A stretch of DNA of 64,000 nucleotides from Dipylidium caninum. Lineage: Eukaryota > Platyhelminthes > Cestoda > Cyclophyllidea > Dipylidiidae. Position 1 is the first letter of the stretch. Each line of letters begins with the position of its first letter. The translations under genes and the position numbers were made by a program. Location: assembly GCA_017562135.1 (NCBI GenBank), contig QEYB01001446.1, positions 186,001 through 250,000 of the forward strand. Direction: 5' to 3'. Under the pieces are notes generated by a model, which saw nothing but the letters and a program-made list of their open reading frames with translations, was not told the origin of the DNA and searched no databases. Below are positions 22,501 through 37,500 of the stretch, one piece after another.

Positions 22501-25500
22501 TCTGGCAACACGGGTGCTGTCGCGACGCTTTCAAATTTATTATAATCCTTAGAAAGAAAAGACGTCCTTCAACTCTTTGTCGCTTCTTAGTGTGTGTTAA
22601 AAGTGACACTTGCAGGTCAGACGAGCTGATGTCGTTGGGCGTGACGACCTTGTGAGTAAATATGGCTGCGCAGGCTTTTTACCATCCACCCGCAAAGTTG
22701 CCCTTTCTTTCGGCCGAGGCCCTTTGCATTTGCATCTTCACCTTGGACAAATCGACACCCGACGGTTTACAGCCTCTTTTCTCTGAGACAAACATTTATT
22801 TGTCCGTTCGTTAAATGAACAAGCCCCCTCACAACTTTGAGCAATCCGCTACACACCACAAGCAGAATTCTTTGTCTTACGTGCCTGGTGTGGTGTCACC
22901 ACCTCCGATTCGTTGGTGAAGAGCTTAATTTTCTCCCAAACCAGTCATTGGGACACTGGTAGAAGCTTTGGCACTCCTGGCAGGCTCAAGAACTCGACCT
23001 TCAGCGGTCACACAGCACGCATTGGCCGATTCTCCCCGTCACAGGTCGCACACACCTCAGCGATGCGCGAGTGAGGGGTGGACTGGCCCTTTCCTCCAGA
23101 ATATGCCTGACTGAGAGGCGCCTCAATCCGACAAAGGCCTTGAAATGCTGCTTGACACTCGCCTGAGATGCAGTTCACACTGCCCCCCTCCGCCCCCCCC
23201 CTAGTGACCATACTTCAAGGCCACTTCAATCCGAATATTCACTTGCATTTCTTCTGACTTCCACGCTATTTTTAAGTTCCAAGACTTTGAAACTGTGGGA
23301 ATAAAACGCAACTCTTGTTGGTACTTTAGAGGGGCATTTTTTTCGACTCCTGTTTACTTTTGACTTTATTCCACTTAACTTCACCTTCGGGCAAATTTGT
23401 GTGTTTCGGCGGTCGCATTTTGTTATGACAAACTGAAGGGCATTTCAACCTATTTTTGTTTTATTTTCGCTCCTCTCCGCTCTCCAATTACTCTCTTATC
23501 GTTCACGAGTAACTTTTATATACTCTAAAATTGTTATGTTGCGGCATAAATAATTTCGAAAAGGTTACATTTTGCCAAAAGTGTACCAAGCCTGTAATTT
23601 AAGTGGGGACTATTTTAAAACATGACAATATGCGGTTTCTAGCCCTGCGACTACCTTCTTTGCTTTGTTCTAGTACCGCTCTTTGAGCAGTTCGGCCTCC
23701 CTGCTGCTTTAACCCCGCCACAGCATTAAAGCCGCCTCTCAAAGCCACCTCCTTGGCTTGTTTTGGCGCTTATCTGTGTGTCTGAACCCGTTTGATGTTG
23801 CGTAAATTCAAAAACAACACGATGTGAGTGCATACGCCGTTTTTATTAACAAAGAAGGAATAATTTTGTGGGGAAGCAAAAGGTGGACAGGTCCGAAATT
23901 ACTCGAACATTTCATTTCGACTGCCACTTTCCACTGATGGAGTGCAAGCCGTCAGTGCTAAGTTTAGTCTCCGCCTCCCCTCTAGGCGGGTATTCTTCTT
24001 TTTTGGTTGAAAATTGCCTTAGAATGCATTTTTCCGGCTCCTCACCCTGTCCAAAGTCCTCCTTTGTTGCCCCCATCGGCCATCGTGAATTTGATTCGAA
24101 GGGCATGTGCGAGTCCATCGGTTCCGAGTTCCGGCCCGGCCTCGGATCCATTTAGGGATGGTGAGAGGGAAAGAAAGAAAGAGGGAGAGAGGGGGGGGGG
24201 GCGGGGCGTGGGGCTCAATTTGGCCTCCCTCTCAGTGACCATTCCTTGGCCACACTTTACCGATATCGAGACAATTTCCATTGGAAGTTGTCTACGTCAA
24301 CGGGTATCGGATTAGTGTGCGCAGACTCCCTTCACGGGCTTCTTACACCGACGCGATCAGCCATTTCTCTCACCTCATCAGTTCATTCCTCCACTTAACC
24401 ATACCAGTTAAAATAGAGTTAAAGGAAACTTGTAAGGTAATTCCTTTTTTGGTCACCTGGTTGAAGTCTTGTCCATCCAACTCGGATTTCGCTGTGGTGA
24501 GCATAAAACAACCGCGGCTTTGGGTGACAACTCTTCTGTCTCGCATCGGGGCGCGAGGGCTTGTCTGGACAGGAGCACACAAAGAGGTCTTTGCGGGCTG
24601 TTTTATCTACCCTGTGCTACGTTGTTCTGTCTGGTGGAGATGTGGTTAGAGGGAGACAGTTGATTCCACTCCGACTTAATAAGTAAATTCGCGATTCTTT
24701 GAACTTTATACAAACTGGCGCGGCGGTCGACGGGTTTATCCCGTCCTCCCCACTAAGCTTGGGGGATTTGATCAGACACTGGTGGAAAAATTTGCACGGA
24801 ATCTTCATTGCTCACAGGAAGATGAACTAATTACTTTCCTCCCACCATCTCTTTCATTGGTAGATTTGAGCCTTTCCAGATTAGTAATTATTTATTCGAG
24901 GGAAAGTACTAATCTCCCCTTTTTACTCAATGCTCGCGTGTAATGATGGCCGAGGACGGAGGAATGAACGCGTGGGGAGGATACTTAAAGGATACTGAAT
25001 GACCGTGTCATAATCGAGGAGGCTAAAATTTAGTGTACTTAAGAATCTCCTATAGTTCCTCAATCAATCTGCAAAGTCTTCGACATTAGCGCTCTTCCAG
25101 GCACCTACTGCGCTCTGACGCCACGAATTCGCATAACTTTTCCATGATTAATTTCACTTCAACTGTTTACGGACATTTGAACAGTTGGTTGAGATAAATT
25201 GCTAGAATTCGACCATCAATGCCTCCTCCACCTCGGCTACGTTCTACTCTATTCGACCCTTAAATTAGCAAACAAAAGTGCGGGCTCAGGGCAGCTTACC
25301 TGGCGACTTGACTCTCAGCAGCATTTCTGTTGATGGATGAGAAAGTGGCGCCTATTCCGGATTTCGAGGGACGCACAGTCATTCGATTGGTCGATCGACC
25401 AATCACATTGCGCGGTTTTTATCGATTTTAGTTCTGCGCTGAGCAAATGGGCGCGTAGTGCTGGGACTTCTTTTGAGCACAGGAATTTTGCTTTTCCTCT

Positions 25501-28500
25501 CCTCGAGTCTGGCTGTAAACAACTTTTTTATGGAATCGCTCCTTCCACTACGCGGATTTGCATCAATTGAAGACTTACCTTCTAGCTGGGAGCGGTTATT
25601 TGGCCACTTGTAGTTGAGTCTTAATTTCCCTGTTAACGATTAAGTGGTTTTTTTTACGTGCCCACCGCCCTCTTTTGGTGCATAAATAAGCAGAGGGAAA
25701 ATTAAACAGCTGTTTTGTGTCCACTATTTTGTGTGGCGAAAAATTGTACAAAGACTCGAGATGGTTCCCCGCATATCAGTGTAGTGTTCTCTTGTTGGAC
25801 GTAACCCTTAGTTTCTTGAAAACTGGAAATTCTTAAATTTACATAAGATCAATTAGCGTACATCGCTCACATTTTATGGCAAAATGTTGGGTAGAAATTT
25901 GAAATACATTTGCTTTCTGCTCTCACTCGGGCCATTCCTATCTTGTTCCACACCCATTTACGCGCTTCGATTATGCATTTTTGCCATTTGGGATGTGAAA
26001 ACCACTCTTCCTATCGTCCCTCCTTTTTATGTCTTCATGTTCGAGATATATCATTCCCTTCCCATTCACCTATATGTGCCTTAGATTTCATGTTTTGTTC
26101 TATTTCTTTTCAATTACGCATTGCCGTCGTCTAACTTCACCCATCGGTCTTCTCGTCAGTCAGTCTGTTTGTCAATTTGAGCGCTTCTGATTGATGTACT
26201 TATTCATCCTTCTCTCTAGCCCTGTCTTCAAGTTAGGAAATGTACATATAACTGGCATCCAGTCCTTGAATTTGTCGCTCTATTTACGCTCCCCTTACCT
26301 GAGCATTCGCCTATTCCACCGATCAGTCGTCGTTTCGTGTGCTTCTAAATGCATCTAGCAGTAACTCACATCCTCGTGAATTCAGCGTTATAGGCATTCA
26401 ATCCTCCGTCTCTCCATTCCCTCCCCATTCATCTGTCTGTCTCTCTGCCGAATTTACCACGCGTCCCTTTCCAGTTCGGTCACTTTGCTCCTGTTTCTCC
26501 GAATTGTTCCATTCATTTATTCATTGATGCATCCATTCGCCTTACTAATACACCGCTCTTCTACTTTTCGCTTTTTCCATTTGCAGATTTATAAGTCTAC
26601 CAAGTGCAATGACGTGCTAAACTCGGGCTACTGCCCTCGAGGCCCCTTCTGTGCTTTTGCGCACGCCGACTCTGAAATGACTCTGGGTCGGACCTTCCTC
26701 CAGTCGGCGGCTGCTGCCGCAGCTGCAGCGGCGGTGGCGGGATCCGGGCTCTCCGCCTCATCGCCAAGGCAGCAAGACGTCTCCCCTGTCTCCTCCTCCA
26801 CGTCTGCCTCCTCCTCGGGGGTCTTTTCTCCGGGCCTTCGATCCTCCGTGCCCGCTATCACGTCGCTCCAGGCCTCACACACTTATCCCACAGGTTTGAG
26901 GGTTGTGTTATGTTGGCCTTTTTGCTACCGGATGAGCCGATTCTTCTCGAGCCTGTTTTTCAAGCCCCCCCCCCACCCTCCTCCCTTCCATTATAGGGAA
27001 ACGAAATAGACCAGCAGATAGAATCAATGAATTAAACAAGTATTTTTTATTGTCAGACTTTTTTAGCCCCCGGTACGACCGGTGCTATTGCACTTTTTGC
27101 GGTTAAGTATTTCTCACCAGACGAGCGCCTTAATACTACTTAAACGGTTGCTTTAAAGTCACTCACATTGTATTACTGATGACGAAGAAGTCCCCCATTC
27201 ACCTAGTATCTTCATTTTTCCTCATTTCTTGCAAGCTAACTGGCGCTTCAAGAATGTCCTGGTGTCGTTAAAACTTGAGTAAGACCCTTCTTCAGGCAAA
27301 TAGTGACGATTGCTCTGATGATAATCTGTCGTGAGGACATTTAACCCGACTTGTGATTAAACATACCTTGCAGTGTTGCAGGCACCGATTACTTGCTCCG
27401 TTTAGTAGAAACTCCGAGGACACAATGGGTTTTTTGTTCGATATGCTAATCATTTGCCATTATGAGGCCGAGATGCGCCTTAAGACGGTCCTTTCTCTCC
27501 GCCAATGCTGCCTTCAAAACTGATGCAGCCTCAACAGTCCCCCTCCCCCCTTGAAAGTGTTTTAGATTGCCTTGTTCTCGACATTAGCCCTACCGAGAGT
27601 GTACAAAACAGCCGGTCGACTATCAACCGAAATGCTGCAGTGCAATACTCTAAAATCGAGATCAAAGCAAATGGCAAAGGCCTCCATTAACCCGCATGGA
27701 GTAAAGCGTCTGGTTTTGTTCTGCTCTTTTACTGGTAGATCTTCGGACATAATCACTAATTCGCCACACCTAGCAGCTCAGCTAGGCAGTTTTGGTGTTC
27801 GTTTTGTTACCCGGATTTCATAGGCAGCGGAGATACTCAACTCTGAGGTCTTAACCTCCAAACTCTGCTTCCTAAGCACTTAAAAACTGATTGACTAAGA
27901 ATTGTATCAGATGTTGTCGTTACCGTCTCAAAGGTTTAAGCAATTGTGCTTGGTTTTCTGACTATTGGTAGCTTTTAGTTCAGTGAGTGGCTTTTTCCCG
28001 CTTTCGTTAGTTAACATGTCAGGGGGCCGAGGGCCCCCGACCGCTGTCCCATCCACTCTCCAACTTTATCGACGTCTCCGGTTTTCTAACTTTCATTTTA
28101 CTGCGCGACGCCGCGAAAGGCGACACGTCGACTGACTACTTCATGCAATCAGCCATTGATCTTGTCGCCTTCGCTACCCGTCTTGTCTCTGCGTGACATC
28201 TCCGTCCTCTTGCCTGGACCCACACCTTACAAGACAGGCATGTGACATGTCATTAGACGAGCTTATGATTACTGGGATCGCCTTTACTGAAGTCACAAGG
28301 GGATTGGCCGAATTATCCAACCATCAGGCGGGTTGGACATGCCTTCTCCCCTTAGGCGTTTTATCTGCACTCGTCGTTTCTAGTGGTGCAGAAGAAAAGA
28401 TCTGACGACGACTGGAGTTCCCTGTGAGCTGATAAAAGTCTTAGAGCCGTGGTGATTTACTTGTGTCTCCGGTGCTCATGCTTCGGCTCTGTGATACGAC

Positions 28501-31500
28501 GTACTATTTAGGGTGGACGAAAAGCATGTCACATCAATTTTATTCATGTTAGTCCTTGTCCATCCTTCGCCTCCTCCCTTCTTATGTACGTGAAGACTGT
28601 TAACTAGGGACGCTGGAGAACTCATTTCCCATGGCGGGGGTCTCATTCGAGTTCACCCATTTAAGGTCACCGTCTTCGAGACTGGTCCATAAAACTCGTG
28701 CCTCCTGGGTTAGTCGGATTCACCCACCAAGTAGGACGAAAAATTGACATTTGCCCTGTAAGAACTTCCTCGAGAGGGCGGGTTGTCTAGGCTGCTGTTT
28801 CAGGCGTAAATGCTTAAGACACGCGTCTTCTTTGTGCTTTGTCCTCCAGACGGTAGGGGAAAGTCGGTCGAAGTGAGTCAGTCGTCCGAGGTGATGCAAC
28901 GATGCGACTACCGCCCCGACTTGTTGTTACCCCACTAAAGTACGCTCTTTTATTTTGCTCGATTTGAACTTGACATGTGAAAGTGGCTCTGAAAGGCCAC
29001 TCTTTTGTAACCGGTTCTATTTCACAATCGAGTAAATTAAGATATTGCCACGTCTTTCGAAATAGAAAGTGTTTAAATTTGCTCGCTCACTTGACCTTAG
29101 TTAAATTTTGGAATTCTATTGAATTTAAACTCGCTTTTCATTTTGTAAACTTTCACTTTTGGTTAAGCGTAAGGATTCTTTGAGACCGAATGGAATTCGT
29201 TTTCTTGACTAGGCGACAGAATTGGTGGGTAAATTTTGACAAAAGTTGCAAGTCGGATATAGGGAATACCTTGTTTGTAACAAGTCCACCGGGCTTGCAC
29301 TTCTACTTGAATTTACAACCCTAGTATTTCCTTTTACTTGGATTTTCGGGACTGGCGGGAGATGCTCATCGCTGAGGAGACGCAAAAAATTATGTGAGAA
29401 ATTAAAATCACCCCTAACGCAAGATAGAAGAGTATGATAAATGGTGCAGGACGATGGCTACAATTCCTCCATTTGCACCCTCCGCTCGTGCCTTATCTGA
29501 GCTCAGTCTTGCAGTCATGTGACAATTTCTTTATCACCTCACGGAGTCGTGGTTGCACCAATTCAAGTGCCGAAAACACCTCCGTTGAGGTCAAAACAGC
29601 AAGCTGAGTGCAAGGCACTTCTGTCCTGTTCTATTCTGCCTGAGGACTTGCCTCTGCCGGGAGTCAAACATGTCAGAAAGGAATAGAAGTGGTCGCCAAT
29701 CTTCCCCCCTGAAGTCGCGAGGATCGAAAGTGTTGACGGGCGGTAGTGAAGGGAAAGATTTCATAAACGGTTTTTTTTAAATAAATATTTCACCCTCTTC
29801 CTCAGCCCCCTTTTAACTGAGACGAAATAGACTCAACACTCCCATTTGAGCCTGTAAGCCACTTGTGTCTTAAGTAACTTCTTTTTACTCCGAAACCAGC
29901 CGATCGTTGGTCGTATTTTACAATCACCTCTATTTTCAAAATGGTCATAGGAAAATACGAACTGTTTGATAGCTTAGATGACCTCGTGTTGGGCCATCCG
30001 CTCCATTAAAGTTAAAATAGCCTGGAGGGGAGGGGAGGGGAGGGGAGGGGGGGGACAGACTCTCAGCTTGAACTTACCTTTGGTAAGCCAACGGCGACTG
30101 TTTGGTCTCTTGGTTAACTCCAGCCCGTTGTAGACATGGCGGCAAGTAAAAACAAAGTTATGGCATTGCAAGGTTGACCCCTCTGGAGGTGTTAGGCTTG
30201 TACCCATGAACCTTTCATTTCTCTCCCCACCAAAGATGTGTGTGTGTGCGTGCTTGTTTTTGTACCTGTTTGACCATCCTTCTAAGATTTCGATTTTGAC
30301 TCCTCCACCTGTTCTCGACGTCTCCGATGGTCTGACTCGCTTCTCACCGCGTATTTTTCCCCACTGATGCCCGTGATCCTACAGCTGACCGTCCGCTCTC
30401 TTCGGTTGGCTGTGCCGCGAAGGAGTTCCGGTGATATCCTGTCACAGTGTGCATAAATTAGCGAGACTCATTCATCTTAAGATCAGAAGCCCTCGGAAGA
30501 GCTTTTTGATCTGACCGCCAATTTAGTTGATTAATTTTGTAGGCCTTTGACACCACTCCTTGTGGAGGAGCTACACAAAGACGCACACTTGCTTCCGCTC
30601 TTGCTTGAAAGCAAAAAGATTTGCTTTTAACTATAGCATTTGTTTACAAAAAGGCAATTCTCTGCTGAGACTCCAAGTTTGAGTAAGGAAGGTGGACATA
30701 AGGGTAGTTTAAGTTCATCCTGAGGCGGACAGTGTCATCACGAGAAATACCGTTAGTCGGGATTTGGGAGTTGTCCACGCTGAACGGCTTAACTTTGTCT
30801 TTCTTGTCCTTTATTAAAAAGCCAAATGCGGCGTCCCATTGAACAACATCCACATATTCTGCTAAGCTCAGTTCTCCTCCGGTGATTCACCAACGTTGCC
30901 TCCTCTTCCTCCTCCCCCAGTTTTGCCCATGTATTGACTTGACACTGTTGACAACCTCTCCACCCTCTGTCCCCGTGCTCTAATCGTCAAACTTTTCATC
31001 CCACTTTTGTCGTCAATTTGAGCGGCGGTCTGCTCACCGTCCCCTCGCGAGCGCTGGTATTCTCGTCACTCGTCTCTAAACTTGCTCCACACAGTTGATC
31101 ACACGACGCCGTCCTGAATTCTTTCTCACTTTGTCACATATTTTTGACACTCCGGTTTTTTGCTGGTCTGAACCCGCACTCCCGCGAGGTACGTGGCATG
31201 TTTTGTTGAACTCTTTAGTACTAACTGGAGCTGTACCTCCGTCCTTACTGCAGACAAAGGAGAGGAGGTTAGAGCAGACAAGTGTGCGTGTACATGTGTG
31301 TGTGTGTGTAGGTGTGGGTGAATTCTGGTCTGCGGAATCGGCATTGTCATGTTACCACAATTAAATACATATGCCGTAGGAGATTGAGCCTCTTCTCACT
31401 TTTCCATTGCATGTAGCAGACAGGCTTGTGAGGAGGACGAGGACGAGGAGGCGCTTTGTGCGCCAAACATCATTCATACACAAACACACAGCCACGTTCC

Positions 31501-34500
31501 GCCCATTAGCCTAACTTCTCTTCATTGTGTCAGGCTAAAAAACTCCTGTTCCAGACAACACCATGGTGACATACCATGTGCAGAAAGGCCCTTGGTGGCA
31601 CTCGTCCGACCGTGACTTCGGTCCTTAAACAGCGGTTCGCCATCCGCCTCCCCCGCGCCAGTGGTCGGTTACACCGCTGACTGGCCAATGCTGCGACGAC
31701 ACGAGTAGTCCAGCGGTTATGTATGTGGTCGTGGCTCCTCATCACAGGCTGTGTTTCACGCGCCCCTCGGTTGATCGCATGGTGCACATGTCAGTGCAAT
31801 CATGTGACTAATTGGGGCAGGCTGTGAGGCCTGAATTTCGGTGTTTGCCATGTGAAAATGCCTCTTCCCAGTGGCCAAAGTCGTGGAGGTCGTGGTGTCG
31901 GTGGGGCTCGACAGCCCTGTTTACCCCATCTCCTTGTAGACTGGCATGAAAAAAATGCCAAACTCGACCACATGAATTATGGTATCCTTCCTTCACTGTA
32001 TTCCTCGGTATTTTAATGAGCCTGGGGTAAAAATGCCAGCTTCTTCTTCTCACCCATTTCCTCAATATGCTAATGGCCATGGAGGAAGAAGTCAGGAGCC
32101 TTGTGATATGGACTTAGCAAGTAGATTACGATGGCGCGATTATCTTTGGAGTGAATTTCCCCTGAAGGAAGGCAAGAAAAAGTCCTGCTCACCCGATAGG
32201 CCCCACTGGTTTTGTGGCATGCAGTCCTGCTTGCCACGCCAAATCAGGCGTTGTCGTGCCAAATTAGTCTTCCCCCTTGTGGTTATCTTAAGGCAAACAA
32301 ATTCACCTGACTGCAAAGACATAAACACACAAACAGATGGGTGCCTCTATTTTCTCCCCTCGTAGCCCCGTTTGTATCATGCAGGGCAGAGTAGAAAAAT
32401 TTTCCTTTTTTCGTTAAAATTCAGTAGAAAAGTGTGTACTCCGATGGGAACGAATTCGTTCCAGACATGGATGGGTGATTTCAGAGAAAACGTGAGTGCT
32501 TGTGGCTTTTGATTAACTTGGAAGTACCACTTAAAAGTAATGAAGTATCGTTTGAATTTTATTTACCTTCTAAGCCTTTGACAGGCGTCAGAGGAGAATT
32601 TTGGCCGACTTTAATCCTTATCCTGGTGCATTCACCATCTCTTCACTCGCATATTCTCAGCCCACGCAGATTTGACGAAGATGACACTTTGCAAGCTCCC
32701 ACTTGAGTCCAGTGGAAGTCGAGTGATGCTTGATGGAATGCTACTTCGTAATGTGCGGCCGAGTAAGGTAAAAATGCCAGGGCCATGAAGACCGACCGCA
32801 TTCTCCATCCGCACAATAATACACAGACTCGTGGGCAAGTTTTCTCAACCACCGCGAAGTGGACGATCTCCCCTTCCGTGAGACACGATTTTTCCTTTTA
32901 ACGTTGACAGTGGGGACTAGGTGGATGGGGCCTGTGCTTGCGATAGTTGGATGCGGCGACCTCAACGTCCTCGTCTAAACTCCAATTCATTCAACAGAGG
33001 TGGCTTTTATCTTCCACTCTGTCAATGAGCCTCCTTTCTTTTTGTGACTTTTCTTTTCACGAAATAAAATAGATTCTAAAGGCTGACAAGGAGAAACACC
33101 GTAAACAGAAAATCCTCCTCTCCCCCCCCCCTACACCCTGATTGGCGGATTGTAGCGATTGATTGGCCAAACTGCGGAATGTTTGAGTCTTTTTTCTCCA
33201 CCATTTCAATGGCCACCTCCTCGTCTTGTAGGTGGCCTTGTCAGTATAACTGCGAGAAAGCCTTTTTTGTACTGGGGTAGCAGAGACGCGTGCACAATAA
33301 CAGTCGTCAATTAACTTCTGTCCAGGGATATCGAAGCATCTCTCTGGTACCACATTCAGACAAGTATGATTGCCTTTTTTCAGCCCCTCAAATGAACACA
33401 AAAAACACACACACGCACCTGTCATGCGGAACCTGGGCTTCGTATGCGACTGTTTACGTCGCATTCGGGTGGGCGGTCTGTAACACTGAAAGATAAGAAA
33501 TGGACAAGCTTTAATACCACTAACGTCGGGCATGACAGTTTGATTTCCTTTTAAGTAGAAGTTAGCTTTGAGGTGATTCCTCGCGAAGTCGAGGGAATTT
33601 CATGTGGGCTTAAAAATCTGAGTGGTCCTGAACTAGCGGCTGCTTGCTGCGTTGAAGGTAGTCCTCCATCCAGTGACATTCCACAACGTTTTGCCTCTGG
33701 ATCTTTTGCCACCGCACATTATTTTGTGTGCAAGTCATCCACAAAACTAGATTTCTTTTGCCTTCTGTGCCAGCAACTGCCACGTCCCCGCGGTCGTCAT
33801 CAAGAAACGTCGCTAAGCAACTAGTGTAATGCGGCAGAGTAATTGAGCGCACCACCGTTTCGGGGTTGAACCTCTCCCCTGCTTTTCTGCGACTCTGTGT
33901 GGGCTGCCGCTGTGCTGCAGCCTGCGGAAGGGTTGCCATGGTTAGAATTGGGGAAACAGAGGATGTATAATCAATTACTCGTCACATTCGCGCCTCTGAA
34001 GTGGCCAGAAGGTTGGTGGCGGGGCGGGGGGGGGTCTGAGACGAATTTGTTCACGTCACAGTTCAACTGGACTTACTTCTCGCCCAAACACTCCTCCCTG
34101 TACTTTAAGTCAAAAGTACATGAGAAGTTCATATTTTGACAGCTCCACATTGCCCCCCATGTCTCGTCAAAACCTTCCTACCATGGATCGAGTGACGCAG
34201 TCGTTGCGCGGCCGTTGATCTGCTGCGCGAGGCACCGGAGAAGTCCACCGCCCCTCCTCTTTCGCCGCCCCCCTAACTCACGGGAGGTGACGGGGAGACA
34301 ATGACGCCGCATCGCTCTACCAGTCGCCTTTTCCTCTTTTCCGTGTTGAAAAGTTTACCTTGGCCTCGATTTAGCACCCACCTATCCGATTTGCACAAAA
34401 TAGCCTGTTTATGGGCAAGGATATGCAACGATGGCAACAGCCCGGTTGATTCAATTCTTACGACCAGATTATGAGTGTCCGACAGTGCTGCCACGTTTAG

Positions 34501-37500
34501 TAAGGACAAAATTTTCTCTCGTCGAGTGAAAGTCTCAGCCGCGGATCTGAGTGTTAATGCTTCCATGGTTCCTGCTAAATTCCTATTGGTGAGTCGTTTT
34601 TTAAAGCGTATTCTACCCTTGTCTCGCCCTTCCAGAAAGTTCGCCTCCGTACTTGCCCTTATTTTTGTCGTCTGTGCAAGTTTCATGTCGGCTAAACTCT
34701 AATCTTGGTTGCCACAAGCAAAAGGCCTCGATCCCACGGATTTTATCCCCTATCCCTCGAATTTAAATTTACAACAGGGAATCCTTTTTTTTTTGAGAAA
34801 CGCAATACAACCTGGGGAAGGAGGCGAAGAAATGCACATTAATGCGTAAACACGAAAAGTGCTGGTTGAAATCGGGTGATTCGTGGGGCCTCGTGGGGTT
34901 TTCTCCAAGCAACGATGTGCCAATTATTTGCATTCCCTTTCACCTCCTGCCGTCTGCCTCGTCCTGTCGGACGGCGGAGTCCAATTCCTTTTAAAGCAAC
35001 TTAGCCTCCCCGTCTTAACGAATGATGATTTCCTCAGGTTGTTGGCCGCGTAATTGTCTTAAAACCGTCTCAATTCCTTGTTTCGTCTTCCTGGAAGGTT
35101 TGACAGCATAGAACACTTTCGTGCTGAGAGTTTCTCACCTTTCCTACCACAGTTTGAATATTATCCACTTGTTCAGGTGACTCTTGGCGCGTTCCAGCGC
35201 GTAGAGCACAGATTTTGGAGACCGCGTTTATTGTTCAGCTCTAGCGCCTCTGCAGATCCCTTTATGAAGCCATAATTCTTGTACTTTCCTGCACCTCCCC
35301 AGTTGGCCAAAAAGTGTCATCAACACACATGGTACGACCTTGAGTTTGAGGAAAATAACAAGTGCCTTGCCAACTATCATTATCAAGTTTTTTTTTTAAC
35401 TCAACCTCCCTTCAACCCTCGCCTTCGGCCTAGACCACCACAAAGGCAACTTTAATTTTTTATGGATGCTTTTCGTTTGGTTAAATCACTCTTACGCCTG
35501 TGAAAAAACATAGACGAGTGACATGACCGTCTCGCCGAGCACGGAGACGATCTCCCTTCCTGGATAGCATGGACGAGTTGTACTGAATCGTCAATCACCT
35601 CTGTGAGCATTGATGTTGCTCCTTTCTCCCCTCGCCGATGGGGATGGGCAACGCCTCGAGTGTTAACCTTCCCTTGTCGCCGCCCATAAGGTCAAGCCGA
35701 GCGCCTCATGTCTCAATCGCGGGGTTATCTTCACGTTGGGCCAAAAAAAGCACCTCATCAGCTATTATGGCCAAAAGTGTCAGATGTCAGAAGGCAGCGA
35801 GTTTTCAGCTAACTGTGTGCTTTGCTTGCTTATCGGTAAGACCCTTTACGTTCTAAAAGAATTGCAATAACTTCCACTTTGTTTATCCGTAGAATTTTCA
35901 GGTTATTCCGATCGCAGGCCTAATAAAAGCGCCCCTTTCCTTCCTCATCTCGCTGGTGCTGTTTTTTTTGCGAAATCAGTTCCCTTACCTCACCTTTCCG
36001 CTAGATTAAAACCCATTATATATTCCACCGCCGCGTTTTCCAAAATCACTTATTTCCAACACAAGTGATAACCCACAAATCCCACCTTACTTGATTGTTA
36101 GAGGCGAGGAGGAGTTTCAAATGAAATTTTCTTCCAAGAACCGTGAGCTATGTCTTCCGTAATGTTCGTATTGCGGTGTTTTCGAACCGTGGGTGCTCTG
36201 TACCCTCTCATTAGCTCTTTTTACCGATCACCACAAAGTCCATTGTGCTTTTATTGCGGCCGGAAATGTTAAACTTTATTATAAATTACACATTCCCACG
36301 AGTATTCCGCGGCATTGGCCGGTGTCCTACGAGGGAACCTCTAGCACTGCGAATTCCTTTCTTCCCCCTCCTCCCTCGGCTTTCTTGGGTCTTAACCAAG
36401 TAGCCCCCGTTTCTTTCCATTAACTTCTAAAACAAGACCATTAATAATTACTCCACTACTGGATTTCGCGTCTCAACAATGAGGATTAAGTTAGGAATTG
36501 TCACCTAAAGGCGTCAAACACCCACAAACACAGTTTTGGTCTTTTTTTTTCTTGTGCCGCTTTTCATATTCCTTACTGTCTCTTCCTAAGACATGGTTTA
36601 AAGTAATAATCCCCGTTGAGTGCTATACGCGACTTTTTGTCTGTAGAGGATTCCGCATCCTCAATTGTGACGGCGACTAGTGTTTTCTGATGGCAGCGAA
36701 TCCCTTTCCGTCGGAGGGGGACTTCACAACAGCTTGTGGTTTTAATCGCTCGCGGAGGTGTCGGGTCCGTCGAAGGCCCTATTTTGCTCGAGGCCTAGAC
36801 AACTCCATCCTCGTGATCGTCTTTTTGCAAATTCAGTCAAGTCTCATTTTTCTGCAAAGTTTGTCACTCTGTTATGCGTGTGCCCTAATAATGTGGCCTC
36901 CTCTTTAGAGACAACAGCCTTGACCAGTTTTCGAGTACAGTATTTACCCTGCTGTCTTCCCAAGCGATGTTTATTGCATTTCCCTTTGTCATCTCCGAGG
37001 CAGCATGTCTTGTTTAAATAAAGTGCTGTATTTACAAGGGTGGCATGATGAAGGACCAGTCAGATCAGAGCGCCTTGCCGACTCGGTCGCATATTCATTC
37101 TTATGCCTAATTTCCCCACTCTACTCCCAATTATAAACAAGGGGAGCATCAGCTGCTCACTCGGACCTTGAGAACGCTTTTGCGTGGGTGTCCGCGTTTT
37201 TAAGTGGACTTTCATCATCCGTTGATTTGTCAATTGCCCTCCCCCGTTGCGAATCTATTTTCCTAGGCTGCGGTGATTGGTTGGATTTGAAGGGCAAAAC
37301 TGGTAGCACTTTCCCCTGTCACTGATACTCCTTAATGGGTACACTCTTTTCTTTGAACTCCACATCTAGGGCCAGTATTTTCAATTTATTCTTAAAATTT
37401 AACTCCCACCATCTAGATTGTGCATAGTCAATTTGTCGGGCCATAATTTACGGAATGTATCATGAGGCGGTCAGGAATGATTTTAGGTTTGAAGTGGAGT

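Noticed and set aside
27529..27598. Frame PLESVLDCLVLDISPTES resembling the human Unkempt VESVIESALDDLDL motif
   Set aside because: Acceptor GATGCAG is phase 0 while the upstream exon exits in phase 1, and the donor is poor. Kept only as a thing to test.
32029..32785. Recurring short word GGTAAAAATGCCAG (near 32029 and 32766)
   Set aside because: Similarity does not extend beyond about 15 bases, so it is probably chance.
33057..33533. 158-codon antisense open frame, with others at 33610-33939 and 34273-34686
   Set aside because: No domain, no homologue recognised, and no splice partners; such frames are expected in a long moderately GC-rich intron.
35638..35835. Ser-rich frame (NLPLSPPIRSSRAPHVS) ending at a GTAAGA donor, considered as the missing unkempt exon
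   Set aside because: It exits in phase 0, not the required phase 2, and lacks a good acceptor. Composition alone is not enough.
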